Shown here piece by piece: positions 8,791 to 16,913 of a stretch of DNA of 64,000 bases. The first letter of the stretch is position 1. The number at the start of each line of letters is the position of its first letter. The stretch comes from Alphaproteobacteria bacterium. GTDB taxonomy: Bacteria > Pseudomonadota > Alphaproteobacteria > Rhizobiales > Xanthobacteraceae. The stretch is taken from NCBI GenBank assembly GCA_005884685.1, contig VBAH01000076.1, positions 124,001 to 188,000 of the forward strand. The letters are read 5' to 3'. The notes beneath the pieces are model-generated. The model was given only the letters and a program-made list of their open reading frames with translations. It was not told the DNA's origin and ran no database searches. Both the position numbers and the translations under genes were made by a program.

Positions 8791-10176
8791 TTAGCGAGCC
8801 TCTTTTCGGGATATCGCGACTTGGTCCCAAGTCTTCTCACCGACCGCGAGGCACGCAGTTTTCTTGGTGAAACTCTCCCACCTCTTCACCGCGACATCGA
8901 TGTAGCGAGGCTCAAGCTCCATGACGAGCGCGCGCCGCCCGAGCGCTTCGGCTGCGATAATCGTGGTCCCACTTCCCGAGAAGGGGTCGTAGACGTAGTC
9001 GCCGGGTGTGGTGATGTTCCCGATGCACTGCTCGAAAAGGGCGACTGGTTTAGGCGTCGGGTGGCCTTCCCGATCGACGGATTGCGGCTTCGGATAATCC
9101 CAAACCGTCCCTTGATCGCGGCCGCCGTACCACGCGTGTGACCCACCCTTGTTGCAATACCAGCAGACCTCATGCTGCCAATGATGATCGCCGCGTCCCA
9201 TCAGGAAGGAAGATTTCCGCCAGACGATCTGGCTCTGTACATTGAAGCCGGCCCGCTCGACGCCGGCAAAGGTGGCGTAACCCTCCCGCAGAGGGGCTGA
9301 CCACACGTAAGCTGATATGCCAACTGCTTCGGCAAAAGCTGCCCGCAACGCAGCGCATACGAACGCTGCCAGCTGTTCTCCTTGCAGATCATCATTCGCA
9401 ATCGGTGCAAATGTGTTGGGAGTAGCCTGATCACGTCCAATAAACTTGCCCCGCTCAAACGAAATCCCATAGGGCGGATCAGTCACACAGGCGCGGGGCA
9501 TATCGCCCGCCATAAGACAGGCGACGTGATCCGGATTGGTGGCGTCGCCGCACATAATCCGGTGTTCGCCAAGCATCCAAATGTCCCCCAGGCGCGAGAC
9601 GGCCTCGGCGGGAGCCTCCGGCACTACATCGGCGTTAGGTCCGCCGTTGCCGGGTTGCTCGCCTACTCCTGTCAGTAACTTGTTGAGCGTGGCTGGCTTG
9701 AATCCAAGATTGAGTATGTCCGGAAACTTTATACCCTTGATGTCGGCGACTCTCATTGCTTTGAGGTCGGCGAGTTCGATACCCAAACGAGGCTTGTCCC
9801 AACTCGATAGCTCAGCCAGCGCATTATCCCGCAACATGAACGCGCGCTGCTGCTCGTCGCTCCAACCACGCGTCACCACCACCGGAACTTCTATATCGCC
9901 ATGCAGATGCAGCAGTGAGTCACGGGAGCCGTGGCCTGCTAAGATTTGCCCAGCCTCGTTGATGACCATGGGTCGGACGGCTCCGTGCTCGGCGAACGAC
10001 TGATCCAGCTGCTTGAGCTGACTGACGGGGTGAATGCGGACGTTTCGCGGGTGATCGCTCAGTTCGCTGATGCGCCTTTTCTCCACAATCCAAGCCGGCC
10101 ATTGCTCCGGCGCCACCATCTCACTGGGCTTTCGTCGCGCCGCTTTCTCCTGCCTGTTCGCTCCTCGTTTTTTCAT
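8791..10176 (-). CDS. ParB-like domain fused to N6-adenine/N4-cytosine DNA methyltransferase
   Basis: A 461-aa fusion common in phages and islands. Residues about 33-125 form a ParB/Srx-like domain with IRIHPVSQ-type start and QILAGHGSRDSLL. Residues about 195-450 form a beta-class methyltransferase: VTDPPYGISF (catalytic motif IV, residues 233-236) precedes DPFSGSGTTIIAAEALGR (SAM-binding motif I, about 398). The DPPY form suits N6-adenine or N4-cytosine methylation. No cognate restriction enzyme lies alongside, so it is an orphan methyltransferase, perhaps protecting the element or regulating it. It is downstream of, and co-directional with, the primase-helicase genes and convergent with the helicase operon, 91 bp apart. 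The start at 10176 gives a basic KKRG-rich tail. Confidence 0.88.
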   Translation of the reverse strand: MKKRGANRQEKAARRKPSEMVAPEQWPAWIVEKRRISELSDHPRNVRIHPVSQLKQLDQSFAEHGAVRPMVINEAGQILAGHGSRDSLLHLHGDIEVPVVVTRGWSDEQQRAFMLRDNALAELSSWDKPRLGIELADLKAMRVADIKGIKFPDILNLGFKPATLNKLLTGVGEQPGNGGPNADVVPEAPAEAVSRLGDIWMLGEHRIMCGDATNPDHVACLMAGDMPRACVTDPPYGISFERGKFIGRDQATPNTFAPIANDDLQGEQLAAFVCAALRAAFAEAVGISAYVWSAPLREGYATFAGVERAGFNVQSQIVWRKSSFLMGRGDHHWQHEVCWYCNKGGSHAWYGGRDQGTVWDYPKPQSVDREGHPTPKPVALFEQCIGNITTPGDYVYDPFSGSGTTIIAAEALGRRALVMELEPRYIDVAVKRWESFTKKTACLAVGEKTWDQVAISRKEAR

Positions 10177-10414
10177 GGTGTCGTCCTGCTAGGGTGAAAA
10201 AAAATATTTCGGAATTTCGCGGAAAAGACGGGAGGGTTAACCATCCGGTCCGGCGCGAAAAGTTTCTGACTTTTGACCCCCCCGGGGGGGGCCGTTTATT
10301 GGGAGCGTGTTTCGTGGTCGGCTGCAGGAAGTAAGGGAAGCGCTTAGACTCTTCACTGGGGCAAACGCTCCCAACGCTCCAAGGCATGGCCGATCTCTCG
10401 ATCGCGCCCACGAT

Positions 10415-11644
10415 CTAGAAGGGGTCATCATCGTCATCAGGCCTGGCAACGGGTTTCGATGCCGCAGAGCTTGGAAGCGACGGCTCAAAATCGGACTCAC
10501 TCTTGATCAGATGAATGTCCATCCAGAAGTGCGTGCCTGATTTCGTGCTGCGATAACCCCGATCGCCCATCGCTTTGCCAAAGCCCGTTTGCTTCCAAAG
10601 TGGAGCGCCGGTTGCTTTGGCCCAGGCCGCGTACACCAGATAGAGACGAGTGGCTGGCTCAGCCGAACCGAGGGCATGCCGCACACATTCCGACAGAAAC
10701 CGACCGAGGTGATCTGAGGATTCGCGGTAATCGGCCGTCGCGCCCATGATCTGCTCTGGCATGTCGAGCCCGCGGGATAGCCATGACAGCGTCCCTTGGA
10801 CCATACGGTTGAGAATGCCTGAGCCTTCGGCTGTGAGCTTATCGACGAGATGAGGATCGCATTGCTCGTCACTGATCGTGACTTCCCACGGCACCAACAC
10901 AACGCGGCGCCAGATGCCATCATCGGTGCCCGTGATGATGGGTTTGTAATTGCCGGAAACAAAGAGCTTGAACTGCGGCGACAACTCAAAGAACGCTCGA
11001 TTGAGATGCCGCGTCAGTATCCTCTCGCCTGAGGTCGCGAGTTTGATTGTCGACTCTGCAAGCCGGGCGTTTCTCTCGGGCTCCGAGGTGCGCAACAACC
11101 GAACTGCGTGAAGACGCGCTAGGTCGGGAGAGGGTTTCGAAGCATCGACTGATTGCCGTGTTTGGAGGAACCGCTCAATTGGGATTGTGGTGGCATAGTC
11201 GTTGAGAACGCGCGCCCACGTTTCCATGAACGTCGATTTGCCGTTTCGGCCCGCTCCATAGAAGAAGAATACCTTCTGCTCGCTGATGTCGCCGGTGCAC
11301 GCGTAGCCCACGACCCGATGAAGAAACGATCGGATGATGGGGTCAGGCTGTACCAGCGAGAGTGCGGCATCGTAAGTCGGACAGATTGCCTTGGCGTCAT
11401 ATCTGACTGAGCAGGCCTTGGTGATGAGGTCCTTCGGGTCGTGGGGGTAGAGACGAACACCCCAAACACCCGCCGTTTTTGCGAAGACAAGAGTGCCGTT
11501 TTTCAGGTTCAGCTTGAGGGGCTGCCGATCAAGCTCGCTGATGTCCACCTTGAGGTAAGGCTTTGCGTGTTCCGCGATGACACGCATGCGCGGGGCCGCT
11601 TGCGAGCGATAAGCCCAGCTCCTGAGCTGTTGTGAGCGCCTCAT
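10415..11644 (-). CDS. P4/D5-type superfamily 3 replicative helicase, second half of split primase-helicase
   Basis: A 409-aa protein with a short D5_N-like start (residues 15-110, LKLNLKNGTLVF) and an SF3 helicase core. FFFYGAGRNGKSTF (130-139) is Walker A; LFVSGNYKPIITGTDDGIWRRVVLVPW is the typical region after Walker B with the arginine finger. The C-terminus ends in a run of aspartates. In phage P4 and many integrative elements this domain is the C-terminal half of one primase-helicase polypeptide. Here it starts in a different frame from the primase, with ATG overlapping the TGA (11641-11644) and an AAGGAG ribosome binding site about 7 nt upstream inside the primase gene. That fits coupled translation, although a frameshift that split a single gene is possible. 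Confidence 0.82.
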   Translation of the reverse strand: MRRSQQLRSWAYRSQAAPRMRVIAEHAKPYLKVDISELDRQPLKLNLKNGTLVFAKTAGVWGVRLYPHDPKDLITKACSVRYDAKAICPTYDAALSLVQPDPIIRSFLHRVVGYACTGDISEQKVFFFYGAGRNGKSTFMETWARVLNDYATTIPIERFLQTRQSVDASKPSPDLARLHAVRLLRTSEPERNARLAESTIKLATSGERILTRHLNRAFFELSPQFKLFVSGNYKPIITGTDDGIWRRVVLVPWEVTISDEQCDPHLVDKLTAEGSGILNRMVQGTLSWLSRGLDMPEQIMGATADYRESSDHLGRFLSECVRHALGSAEPATRLYLVYAAWAKATGAPLWKQTGFGKAMGDRGYRSTKSGTHFWMDIHLIKSESDFEPSLPSSAASKPVARPDDDDDPF

Positions 11645-12837
11645 AATTGATCTCCTTCATTTGAATGTTCCTCACGCGCCACCACATCCGCTTCGCGATT
11701 GAGAGCCTCCACCACGTCATGGGCGGAGCTAAGCACTGCGAGCCCGTCACCATCGAGGGTCCATCGGGTCTCGTCCCATCGCAGCCAACCCTCTGAAGGG
11801 CAGTAGGCAAGCTTGTCTTTGTTTCGCGCTTCAAAGCGCATTGCATTCCCGCGATCGGTGAGCGGTAAGCGGGAAAGCTCGCGATCGAAGTTGGCTCGGC
11901 CGCCAGATTGCGATTTCGTCATCCGTCTCTGTGAGGTCAGGATGGGAGAACCGCCACTTCTCGACACACGCGGATGTTCCCGGCCGGCTTCAAGGCCTGA
12001 CGAGATGGTGCGCCTCACGGATGCGAAACCATCCTCAGCGGTTAGACCGGACGCTGCTGCTGCTCCTTCCAACGCGGCGCGGACCTCAGTTTGTTCGAGC
12101 GCGCCGGAAGCAACGAGTTGGCCGAGCCGAAAAGCCGATTGATTGAGTTGATCGTTGCGATGCCCGGGCCCGGCACCGCTGACTCGACGTGCCTCGTCGA
12201 GCAGAGCTGAATGCCCGTAGTTGAGAGGCGGCTGCAGGCGTGCCGGAGCACGCGGCGCGTTGGCTGTCTCGGCTTTTCGGGCAACGAGGTCTAGGAGGAC
12301 CTCAGGTGCGATTGCCGGTGCGATTTGATTCGGCGAGGTCTCCCAAGCGTAGGCCTTGCCATCGATGCGCCGGGAAGGTGGCACAATGACGTAACCACCT
12401 TCTCCTCGAACATCGACCCTTGGGATGACGCCTGCGCGATTGCGAATGCTTTTTGAAGGCGGCAAAGCGAAGTACAGGTGACGCCCACCCCGCGGCGTCG
12501 AAGCACAAGATGTCCGTGGAAGATCATGACCTAACGTTGCCTGCAGCTCACGCTGTAGCTGGTCGCAGTCAAATGTTTCACCTGTCTCTTCATCAACCCC
12601 GGCGTCGAGATCGAGGACGAAGGCGCCCATCGCAGCGCCTGTCGGTGCACCAATCATGGCCTTCGGCCAGCGCGACCACCAACATTGAACTATGCTGGTG
12701 TCGGTTGAGGCATCTCGATATCCGTTGGTCGTGAGCGGGCGCTTTGTTCGCGGATGGCAGGGAAACACGGGCCATTGCCGCGCGGTGTATTGAAGGGCGT
12801 GATTGACCACGTCGTCGGAATCCGAGTTCCGAGCCAT
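11641..12837 (-). CDS. Bifunctional primase/polymerase (Prim-Pol) of the P4-like module
   Basis: A 398-aa protein whose first 200 residues are a Prim-Pol domain: QYTARQWPVFPCHPRTKRPL opening, GAPTGAAMGAFVLDLDAG with the metal-binding Asp pair, STPRGGRHLYFALP, and VDVRGEGGYVIVPPS. A primase C-terminal-like segment follows, and the last 60 residues (GWLRWDETRW and what follows) are the start of a D5_N domain that continues in the next gene. The start at 12837 (MARNSD) was chosen because homology starts there; the frame remains open upstream to 12963, but that stretch overlaps the HTH gene. It synthesises primers for replication of the mobile element and works with the SF3 helicase encoded next. 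Confidence 0.83.
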   Translation of the reverse strand: MARNSDSDDVVNHALQYTARQWPVFPCHPRTKRPLTTNGYRDASTDTSIVQCWWSRWPKAMIGAPTGAAMGAFVLDLDAGVDEETGETFDCDQLQRELQATLGHDLPRTSCASTPRGGRHLYFALPPSKSIRNRAGVIPRVDVRGEGGYVIVPPSRRIDGKAYAWETSPNQIAPAIAPEVLLDLVARKAETANAPRAPARLQPPLNYGHSALLDEARRVSGAGPGHRNDQLNQSAFRLGQLVASGALEQTEVRAALEGAAAASGLTAEDGFASVRRTISSGLEAGREHPRVSRSGGSPILTSQRRMTKSQSGGRANFDRELSRLPLTDRGNAMRFEARNKDKLAYCPSEGWLRWDETRWTLDGDGLAVLSSAHDVVEALNREADVVAREEHSNEGDQL

Positions 12838-12841
12838 TGGG

Positions 12842-13069
12842 CTATCGCGCTTCGGTGCTCGCAACCGAGCTCCCGCCGACCGTGTTGGCATCGATCCACG
12901 CGCACAGGTCACGGCGCCGGTAGCGCACCGCTCGGCCGGCCTGAATGAAAGCGGGACCGGCATGGCGCAAGCGCCAGGCCTGCAACGTGCGAGTGGAAAG
13001 ATTTAAGATCTCCGACGCCTGAAGCTCGGTCAGGAGAGCGTCTAGATTATCCTGAGTTCGGTCCAACAT
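12842..13069 (-). CDS. AlpA/excisionase-like helix-turn-helix protein
   Basis: A 75-aa DNA-binding protein with the HTH_17 pattern: LLTELQASEILNLSTRTLQAW, then GPAFIQAGRAVRYRRRDLCAWID. Such proteins act as excisionases or as activators of integrase genes in P4-like elements. The start at 13069 (MLDRTQ) is favoured over one at 13126, which would add a poorly conserved extension. It lies immediately upstream of the primase gene with a few nucleotides between them and probably shares its transcript. Its target would be the attachment site or an integrase promoter; neither is identified in the window. Confidence 0.75.
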   Translation of the reverse strand: MLDRTQDNLDALLTELQASEILNLSTRTLQAWRLRHAGPAFIQAGRAVRYRRRDLCAWIDANTVGGSSVASTEAR

Positions 13070-13180
13070 CGTCGCGCGTTCCCTTTGAACCGCGACGAAG
13101 CTGCAGCGACCACGACCGAATTGCACGAGACATCTTAGACATGTCCATCGCGTCTATAGGGGAGCAGCAGCAACTATAAT

Positions 13181-14416
13181 TTACTCGGCTGATCGATTGT
13201 TTTCGTAGTGCCTCTGAATGGCTTTCTCGAGTGCGGTCTGTGTGGCCGGAGGTTTTTTCAGCTTCGGATAGATTATCTTTGCGATCTCTTTCCACGAGAA
13301 AGCACTTGGATCGCTTGCAAGACCGCACTCTCGCAACGCTCGCGCAACTTCCTCCGCAACTGGCCTGCGCCGTTTGCGCTTCCCCATCGTAAATGATCGC
13401 AGCCCATCGTTGCCGGTCGGTTTCACATGAAACAAGTTGCCGCTACGCACGCCCGACGAGCCTGAATCAATTCGGGCCTTTTGATGCACTGAAGCTTGTG
13501 GCTTCTCCAACAAGATGCCCGTGTATCGGCGCGCTAACCAGTCGTGAGGAGGGATGAGGGTTTCTTTGCTTTCGAAAAGGCTATTGTCCTGCAGATTGAA
13601 ATAGAAACGGGGTTGTCGCCAAAGCGAGCGAAGGATTTTGGAAGGGTAATTTTGCTCTGCGGGCAAAGCCTCGCTGTCGATCTCTCCCCTTAGCAACGTC
13701 TTCAGCAGGCTGTCCCATCGATGACTAAGCGCCGCGACGGCCTCAATAACTTCCAACGGGTCAGGCTCGGTACTCAAGAAGCCGAGAGGACCACGCTTCG
13801 TCCAATCTGGATGAACTACCCCTACGACATCATCTGCACTGAAAACAAAAGGCCACTCGGCCACACCGTGCGGATGACACCACCCACTGTGGAAAACTGT
13901 CGCATATCCAGGCGATTTCGCGATCGCTCGTTTGGCAAGTAGCTCGACCTCCGGGTCATGGAGTACGAATTTCCACATGCCTTCGGAAAGCAACAGGTCT
14001 GAGAGGATGTCGGCTCGACAAGGGGCCACTACCGCAGGAAAGATCCGAATATTATAGAAGCGGGTATTTTCTACCTGTAGGACGTTGTCTCGCCAACTAG
14101 CCGACACGGCGCCCGCAAACATTTCAGGGCCGAGTAAGAACGGCTTGCCGCTCAGCTGCTCGGCCGCTCCGTATGCAACGAGTTTCCACGTCAAGAACAA
14201 ACTGAAAAAATCAGGCTCCTGGCTTCGTTCTCGTTCAGTCGCCTGACTGCGGGCGCGTTCGTCACGAAGAGGTGGGCTTGCATCAGACGCAATTGTGCGC
14301 CGGCGCGCCTCCGCCAGTGTGCACCCTGCCGCGGGCCAATGCGAATAGACCACCTGTCGCTCCGAATCAGGACGACGATTTTTGCACGACATGCAAGCCC
14401 ACGCAGTCCCTGTCAC
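13181..14416 (-). CDS. Unrecognised 411-aa island protein with basic C-terminal HTH-like tail
   Basis: I do not recognise a family. The first 60 residues are cysteine- and arginine-rich (CMSCKNRRPD) and may be non-coding if a later start is used. The central part, from about residue 68, looks globular (FFSLFLTWKLVAYGAAEQL, FYNIRIFPAVVAPCRADILSD, GWCHPHGVAEWPFVFSADDVVGVVHP). A very basic stretch GKRKRRRP near residue 344 precedes a helical segment (VAEEVARALRECGL, FSWKEIAKIIYPKL) that could be a helix-turn-helix, so nucleic-acid binding is a reasonable guess. It lies upstream of the HTH and primase genes on the same strand and diverges from the recombinase operon. Base composition looks lower in GC than the chromosome to the right. 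No function is assigned. Confidence 0.55.
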   Translation of the reverse strand: MTGTAWACMSCKNRRPDSERQVVYSHWPAAGCTLAEARRRTIASDASPPLRDERARSQATERERSQEPDFFSLFLTWKLVAYGAAEQLSGKPFLLGPEMFAGAVSASWRDNVLQVENTRFYNIRIFPAVVAPCRADILSDLLLSEGMWKFVLHDPEVELLAKRAIAKSPGYATVFHSGWCHPHGVAEWPFVFSADDVVGVVHPDWTKRGPLGFLSTEPDPLEVIEAVAALSHRWDSLLKTLLRGEIDSEALPAEQNYPSKILRSLWRQPRFYFNLQDNSLFESKETLIPPHDWLARRYTGILLEKPQASVHQKARIDSGSSGVRSGNLFHVKPTGNDGLRSFTMGKRKRRRPVAEEVARALRECGLASDPSAFSWKEIAKIIYPKLKKPPATQTALEKAIQRHYENNRSAE

Positions 14417-14511
14417 GGGCTGTATGGACGATCAGCTACGATAGTCTGCGATGGAGTCCATCTTCGCTAAATGACGTTGGACTTTTGTGGCTGGCTGTCG
14501 AAGCTCGCGCC

Positions 14512-14700
14512 ATGCTGCGCCTTGAGAATGTATCGAGCGAAGAACGGCTTCGCGAAATCGCGGAGATCCTCGCCGCCGGCCTTCAGCGTCTTCTTGCCCG
14601 ACAGTCAACTCAGAAATCTGCCGACTGTGGAGAAAGTTCGCTCGACTTCCCGCCCCAGCAGAGCGGTCATCCTGAGGATTCGGCCTCGGAGAATGCCTGA
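14512..14700 (+). CDS. Small hypothetical protein preceding DUF2924/recombinase
   Basis: A 62-aa protein that starts at the ATG at 14512 (MLRLENVSSEERLREIAEIL) and is followed without a gap by the DUF2924 gene: its TGA at 14698-14700 overlaps the ATG at 14700. A longer reading of the same frame from 14272 exists, but its N-terminus overlaps the divergent gene's 5' end and looks non-coding. The N-terminal half is a predicted amphipathic helix (ERLREIAEILAAGLQRLLAR) and the C-terminal half is polar and probably disordered. Small proteins at this position are common in recombinase modules of Hyphomicrobiales; their role is unknown. Confidence 0.6.
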   Translation: MLRLENVSSEERLREIAEILAAGLQRLLARQSTQKSADCGESSLDFPPQQSGHPEDSASENA

Positions 14701-15143
14701 TGAGCGATACGGTTCTGACTCGCGTGGTAGCGTTAAAAACCCTGCCCATCCCGCAACTCAAACAGCAATGGCGTGACCTCTTCGACAGCGAGCCGCCGCC
14801 CTACAACCGGCGCTTCCTCGAACATCGGCTCGCCTACCGCATTCAGGAGTTGGCGTACGGCGGCTTGAAGCCGGCGACGGTCAAGCGGCTGCGCGAACTC
14901 GCCCAAGAGCTGGACGGCGGCAATCCGTTGAACCGCCGTCGGCATCATCAGGACCGTCCGATGGCAGGGACGCGGCTCATCCGCGAGTGGCAGGGCCTTG
15001 AGCATTGCGTGACGGTCCGTGAGAACGATTTCGAATATCAGGGCCGGCCCTTCCAATCCCTATCCGCAGTAGCGCGCGCGATAACCGGCACGCAATGGAA
15101 TGGCTGGACATTCTTTGGCCTCAAGAACCGGGGCAGGGGATGA
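14700..15143 (+). CDS. DUF2924 protein, recombinase-associated
   Basis: A 147-aa protein with the DUF2924 pattern: LKTLPIPQLKQQWRDLFDSEPPPYNRRFLEHRLAYRIQELAYGGL (split across residues 13-58), then GTRLIREWQGLEHCVTVRENDFEYQGRPFQSLSAVARAITGTQWNGWTFFGL across the C-terminal third, which resembles a small DNA-interacting module found in recombinase-linked proteins. It lies between the small upstream gene and the serine recombinase, overlapping both by ATG/TGA, so it forms one operon with them. DUF2924 genes are very often directly upstream of such recombinases, and an accessory role in site-specific recombination is inferred from that link. Confidence 0.82.
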   Translation: MSDTVLTRVVALKTLPIPQLKQQWRDLFDSEPPPYNRRFLEHRLAYRIQELAYGGLKPATVKRLRELAQELDGGNPLNRRRHHQDRPMAGTRLIREWQGLEHCVTVRENDFEYQGRPFQSLSAVARAITGTQWNGWTFFGLKNRGRG

Positions 15144-16450
15144 AATCGCTCGTTCGGAAGCTGCGTTGCGCGGTCTACACGCGCAAATCCAGCGAGGAAG
15201 GCCTCGAACAAGAGTTCAACTCGCTCGATGCGCAGCGCGAGGCCTGCGAGGCATACATCGCGAGCCAAAAGTCCGAAGGCTGGATGCTCGTTCCCGATCG
15301 CTACGACGATGGCGGCATCTCCGGCGCGACCCTCGAGCGTCCCGCGCTCAAGCGCCTGCTCGCCGACATCGAGGCGCGACGGGTTGACGTGGTGGTCGTC
15401 TACAAGATCGACCGGCTCAGCCGGGCTCTGATGGATTTCTCGAAGCTGGTCGAGGTGTTCGATCGCAACAACGTCACCTTCGTCAGCGTCACGCAGTCAT
15501 TCAACACCACCACCTCCATGGGTCGGCTGACGCTCAACATCCTCCTGTCATTCGCGCAGTTCGAGCGCGAGGTAATCGGCGAGCGCATCCGCGACAAGTT
15601 TGCTGCTTCCCGCAAGAAGGGGATGTGGATGGGCGGCTTCGTGCCACTCGGCTACGACGTGAAGGACCGCAAGCTGGTGGTCAATGAGGAGGAAGCCGGG
15701 ACGGTCCGGCGTATCTTCGAGCGGTTCACCAAACTTGGCTCCGTCACCGAACTGGTCCGGGAAATGAGAGAGAAGGGCGTGCGCGGCAAGCGCGGACGCC
15801 TGATCGACAAGGGCTACGTCTATCAGCTGTTCCGCAACCGCACCTACATCGGCGAGGCGGTTCACAAGGGCGTCTCCTATCCCGGTGAGCACAAGGCGAT
15901 CGTCAGCAAAGAGCTGTGGGATCGCGTGTATGAGGTGCTCTCTGTCGGCCCGCGGCGGCGCGCGGCGGCAACCCGAGCCCAAACGCCGGCCCTGCTAAAA
16001 GGCCTGATCTTCGGTCCGACCGGCTGCGCCATGACGCCAACGCACACGCGTAAGGCCGGGCGGCTCTACCGGTACTACATAGCCACAGACCTCCTGAAAC
16101 ACGACGCCCCAGAATGCACGGTCCGGCGCGTGCCGGCGGCGGAGATCGAAGGCGCGGTCATCGATCAGGTGCGCGGCCTTCTGCGATCGCCCGACATGAT
16201 CGTACGTACTTGGCGCGCCGGAAAGCAGTTAGTCGTCGGTCTGCGAGAGTCCACCGTGCGGGCAGCCTTGCAGCGGCTCGATCCCATCTGGGAGGAGCTG
16301 TTCCCCGCCGAGCAGGCGCGGGTGATCCAGCTATTGGTCGACCGCATCGATGTCAGTGCAGATGGCATCGACATCCGCCTTCGAACCGAAGGCCTCGCAA
16401 ACCTCACGCTCGAACTCAATGCGATCAGGCCTGAACAGGAGGCCGCGTGA
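15140..16450 (+). CDS. Large serine recombinase (resolvase/invertase family)
   Basis: A 436-aa serine recombinase. The N-terminal catalytic domain has AVYTRKSSEEG (nucleophile Ser17 in the YxRxS motif), a DDGGISG segment, VVVYKIDRLSRALMDF, and FAQFEREVIGERIRDK. A Recombinase domain follows (YVYQLFRNRTYIGEAVHKG), then a region equivalent to the zinc-ribbon part of the family, with a GCAMTPTHTRKAGRLYRYY segment but few cysteines, and a helical C-terminus. The start at 15140 gives the ATGA overlap with the DUF2924 stop; a frame from 15095 would only add sequence from within that gene. It probably integrates, excises or inverts DNA of the island. Serine recombinases usually do not target tRNA genes, so it may not be the enzyme that placed the island at tRNA-Ser. 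Confidence 0.9.
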   Translation: MKSLVRKLRCAVYTRKSSEEGLEQEFNSLDAQREACEAYIASQKSEGWMLVPDRYDDGGISGATLERPALKRLLADIEARRVDVVVVYKIDRLSRALMDFSKLVEVFDRNNVTFVSVTQSFNTTTSMGRLTLNILLSFAQFEREVIGERIRDKFAASRKKGMWMGGFVPLGYDVKDRKLVVNEEEAGTVRRIFERFTKLGSVTELVREMREKGVRGKRGRLIDKGYVYQLFRNRTYIGEAVHKGVSYPGEHKAIVSKELWDRVYEVLSVGPRRRAAATRAQTPALLKGLIFGPTGCAMTPTHTRKAGRLYRYYIATDLLKHDAPECTVRRVPAAEIEGAVIDQVRGLLRSPDMIVRTWRAGKQLVVGLRESTVRAALQRLDPIWEELFPAEQARVIQLLVDRIDVSADGIDIRLRTEGLANLTLELNAIRPEQEAA

Positions 16451-16890
16451 TGGCAAAGCTGAGGATCAAAAGCGACAGCCGCACAATCACGGTGCGCGTG
16501 CCGATTTTGATAAGGAAGCGAGGCGGTAGGAAACTCGTACTCGCGCCGGAAGGTCTGCAGCATGACGCACGAATGCTGCGCTGTCAGCAGGTCGACAGTG
16601 CGATGGTGAAGGCCCTCGCGCGAGCGTTTCGCTGGCGCGAGTTGTTGGAGAACGGCATGTACTCGACCATCAAAGAGATCGCGGACGGCGAGAAAATCGC
16701 CGAAACATACATCGGACGAGTTCTGAGACTGAATTTGTTGGCACCCGACATCATTGAGCTGATACTGATCGGTCCGCACCCGCCTAGCCTGACGTTACCC
16801 GCGCTGATGAAGAAACGCTTTCCAGCTACGTGGAGCGATCAACGCAAGGTCTTCGGAACGCAACCTTTCAGGAAGCGAGCTTCCGTCTAA
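16450..16890 (+). CDS. Recombinase companion protein with HTH-like segment
   Basis: A 146-aa basic protein that starts at ATG 16450 (a GTG at 16447 is also possible), overlapping the recombinase stop. The first part, KLRIKSDSRTITVRVPI followed by RKRGGRKLVLAP, is the conserved opening of proteins found directly downstream of this recombinase group. The middle has VKALARAFRWRELLENGMYS, then IKEIADGEKIAETYIGRVLRLNLLAPDIIELI, a helix-turn-helix-like pattern similar to ParB or resolvase C-terminal domains. DNA binding that assists or regulates recombination is likely but unproven. It ends 23 bp before the convergent qatD gene. Confidence 0.68.
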   Translation: MAKLRIKSDSRTITVRVPILIRKRGGRKLVLAPEGLQHDARMLRCQQVDSAMVKALARAFRWRELLENGMYSTIKEIADGEKIAETYIGRVLRLNLLAPDIIELILIGPHPPSLTLPALMKKRFPATWSDQRKVFGTQPFRKRASV

Positions 16891-16913
16891 GAAGGCTTCG
16901 CTGTCCCGTTGAG

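Noticed and set aside
10277-10291. C7G8 run as a terminator
   Set aside because: It is a palindrome CCCCCCCGGGGGGG, but no T-run follows on either strand and such a homopolymer could also be a sequencing artefact.
14272-14511. N-terminal extension of the small gene before DUF2924
   Set aside because: Overlaps the 5' end of the divergent 411-aa gene and looks non-coding; the ATG at 14512 fits the conserved length.
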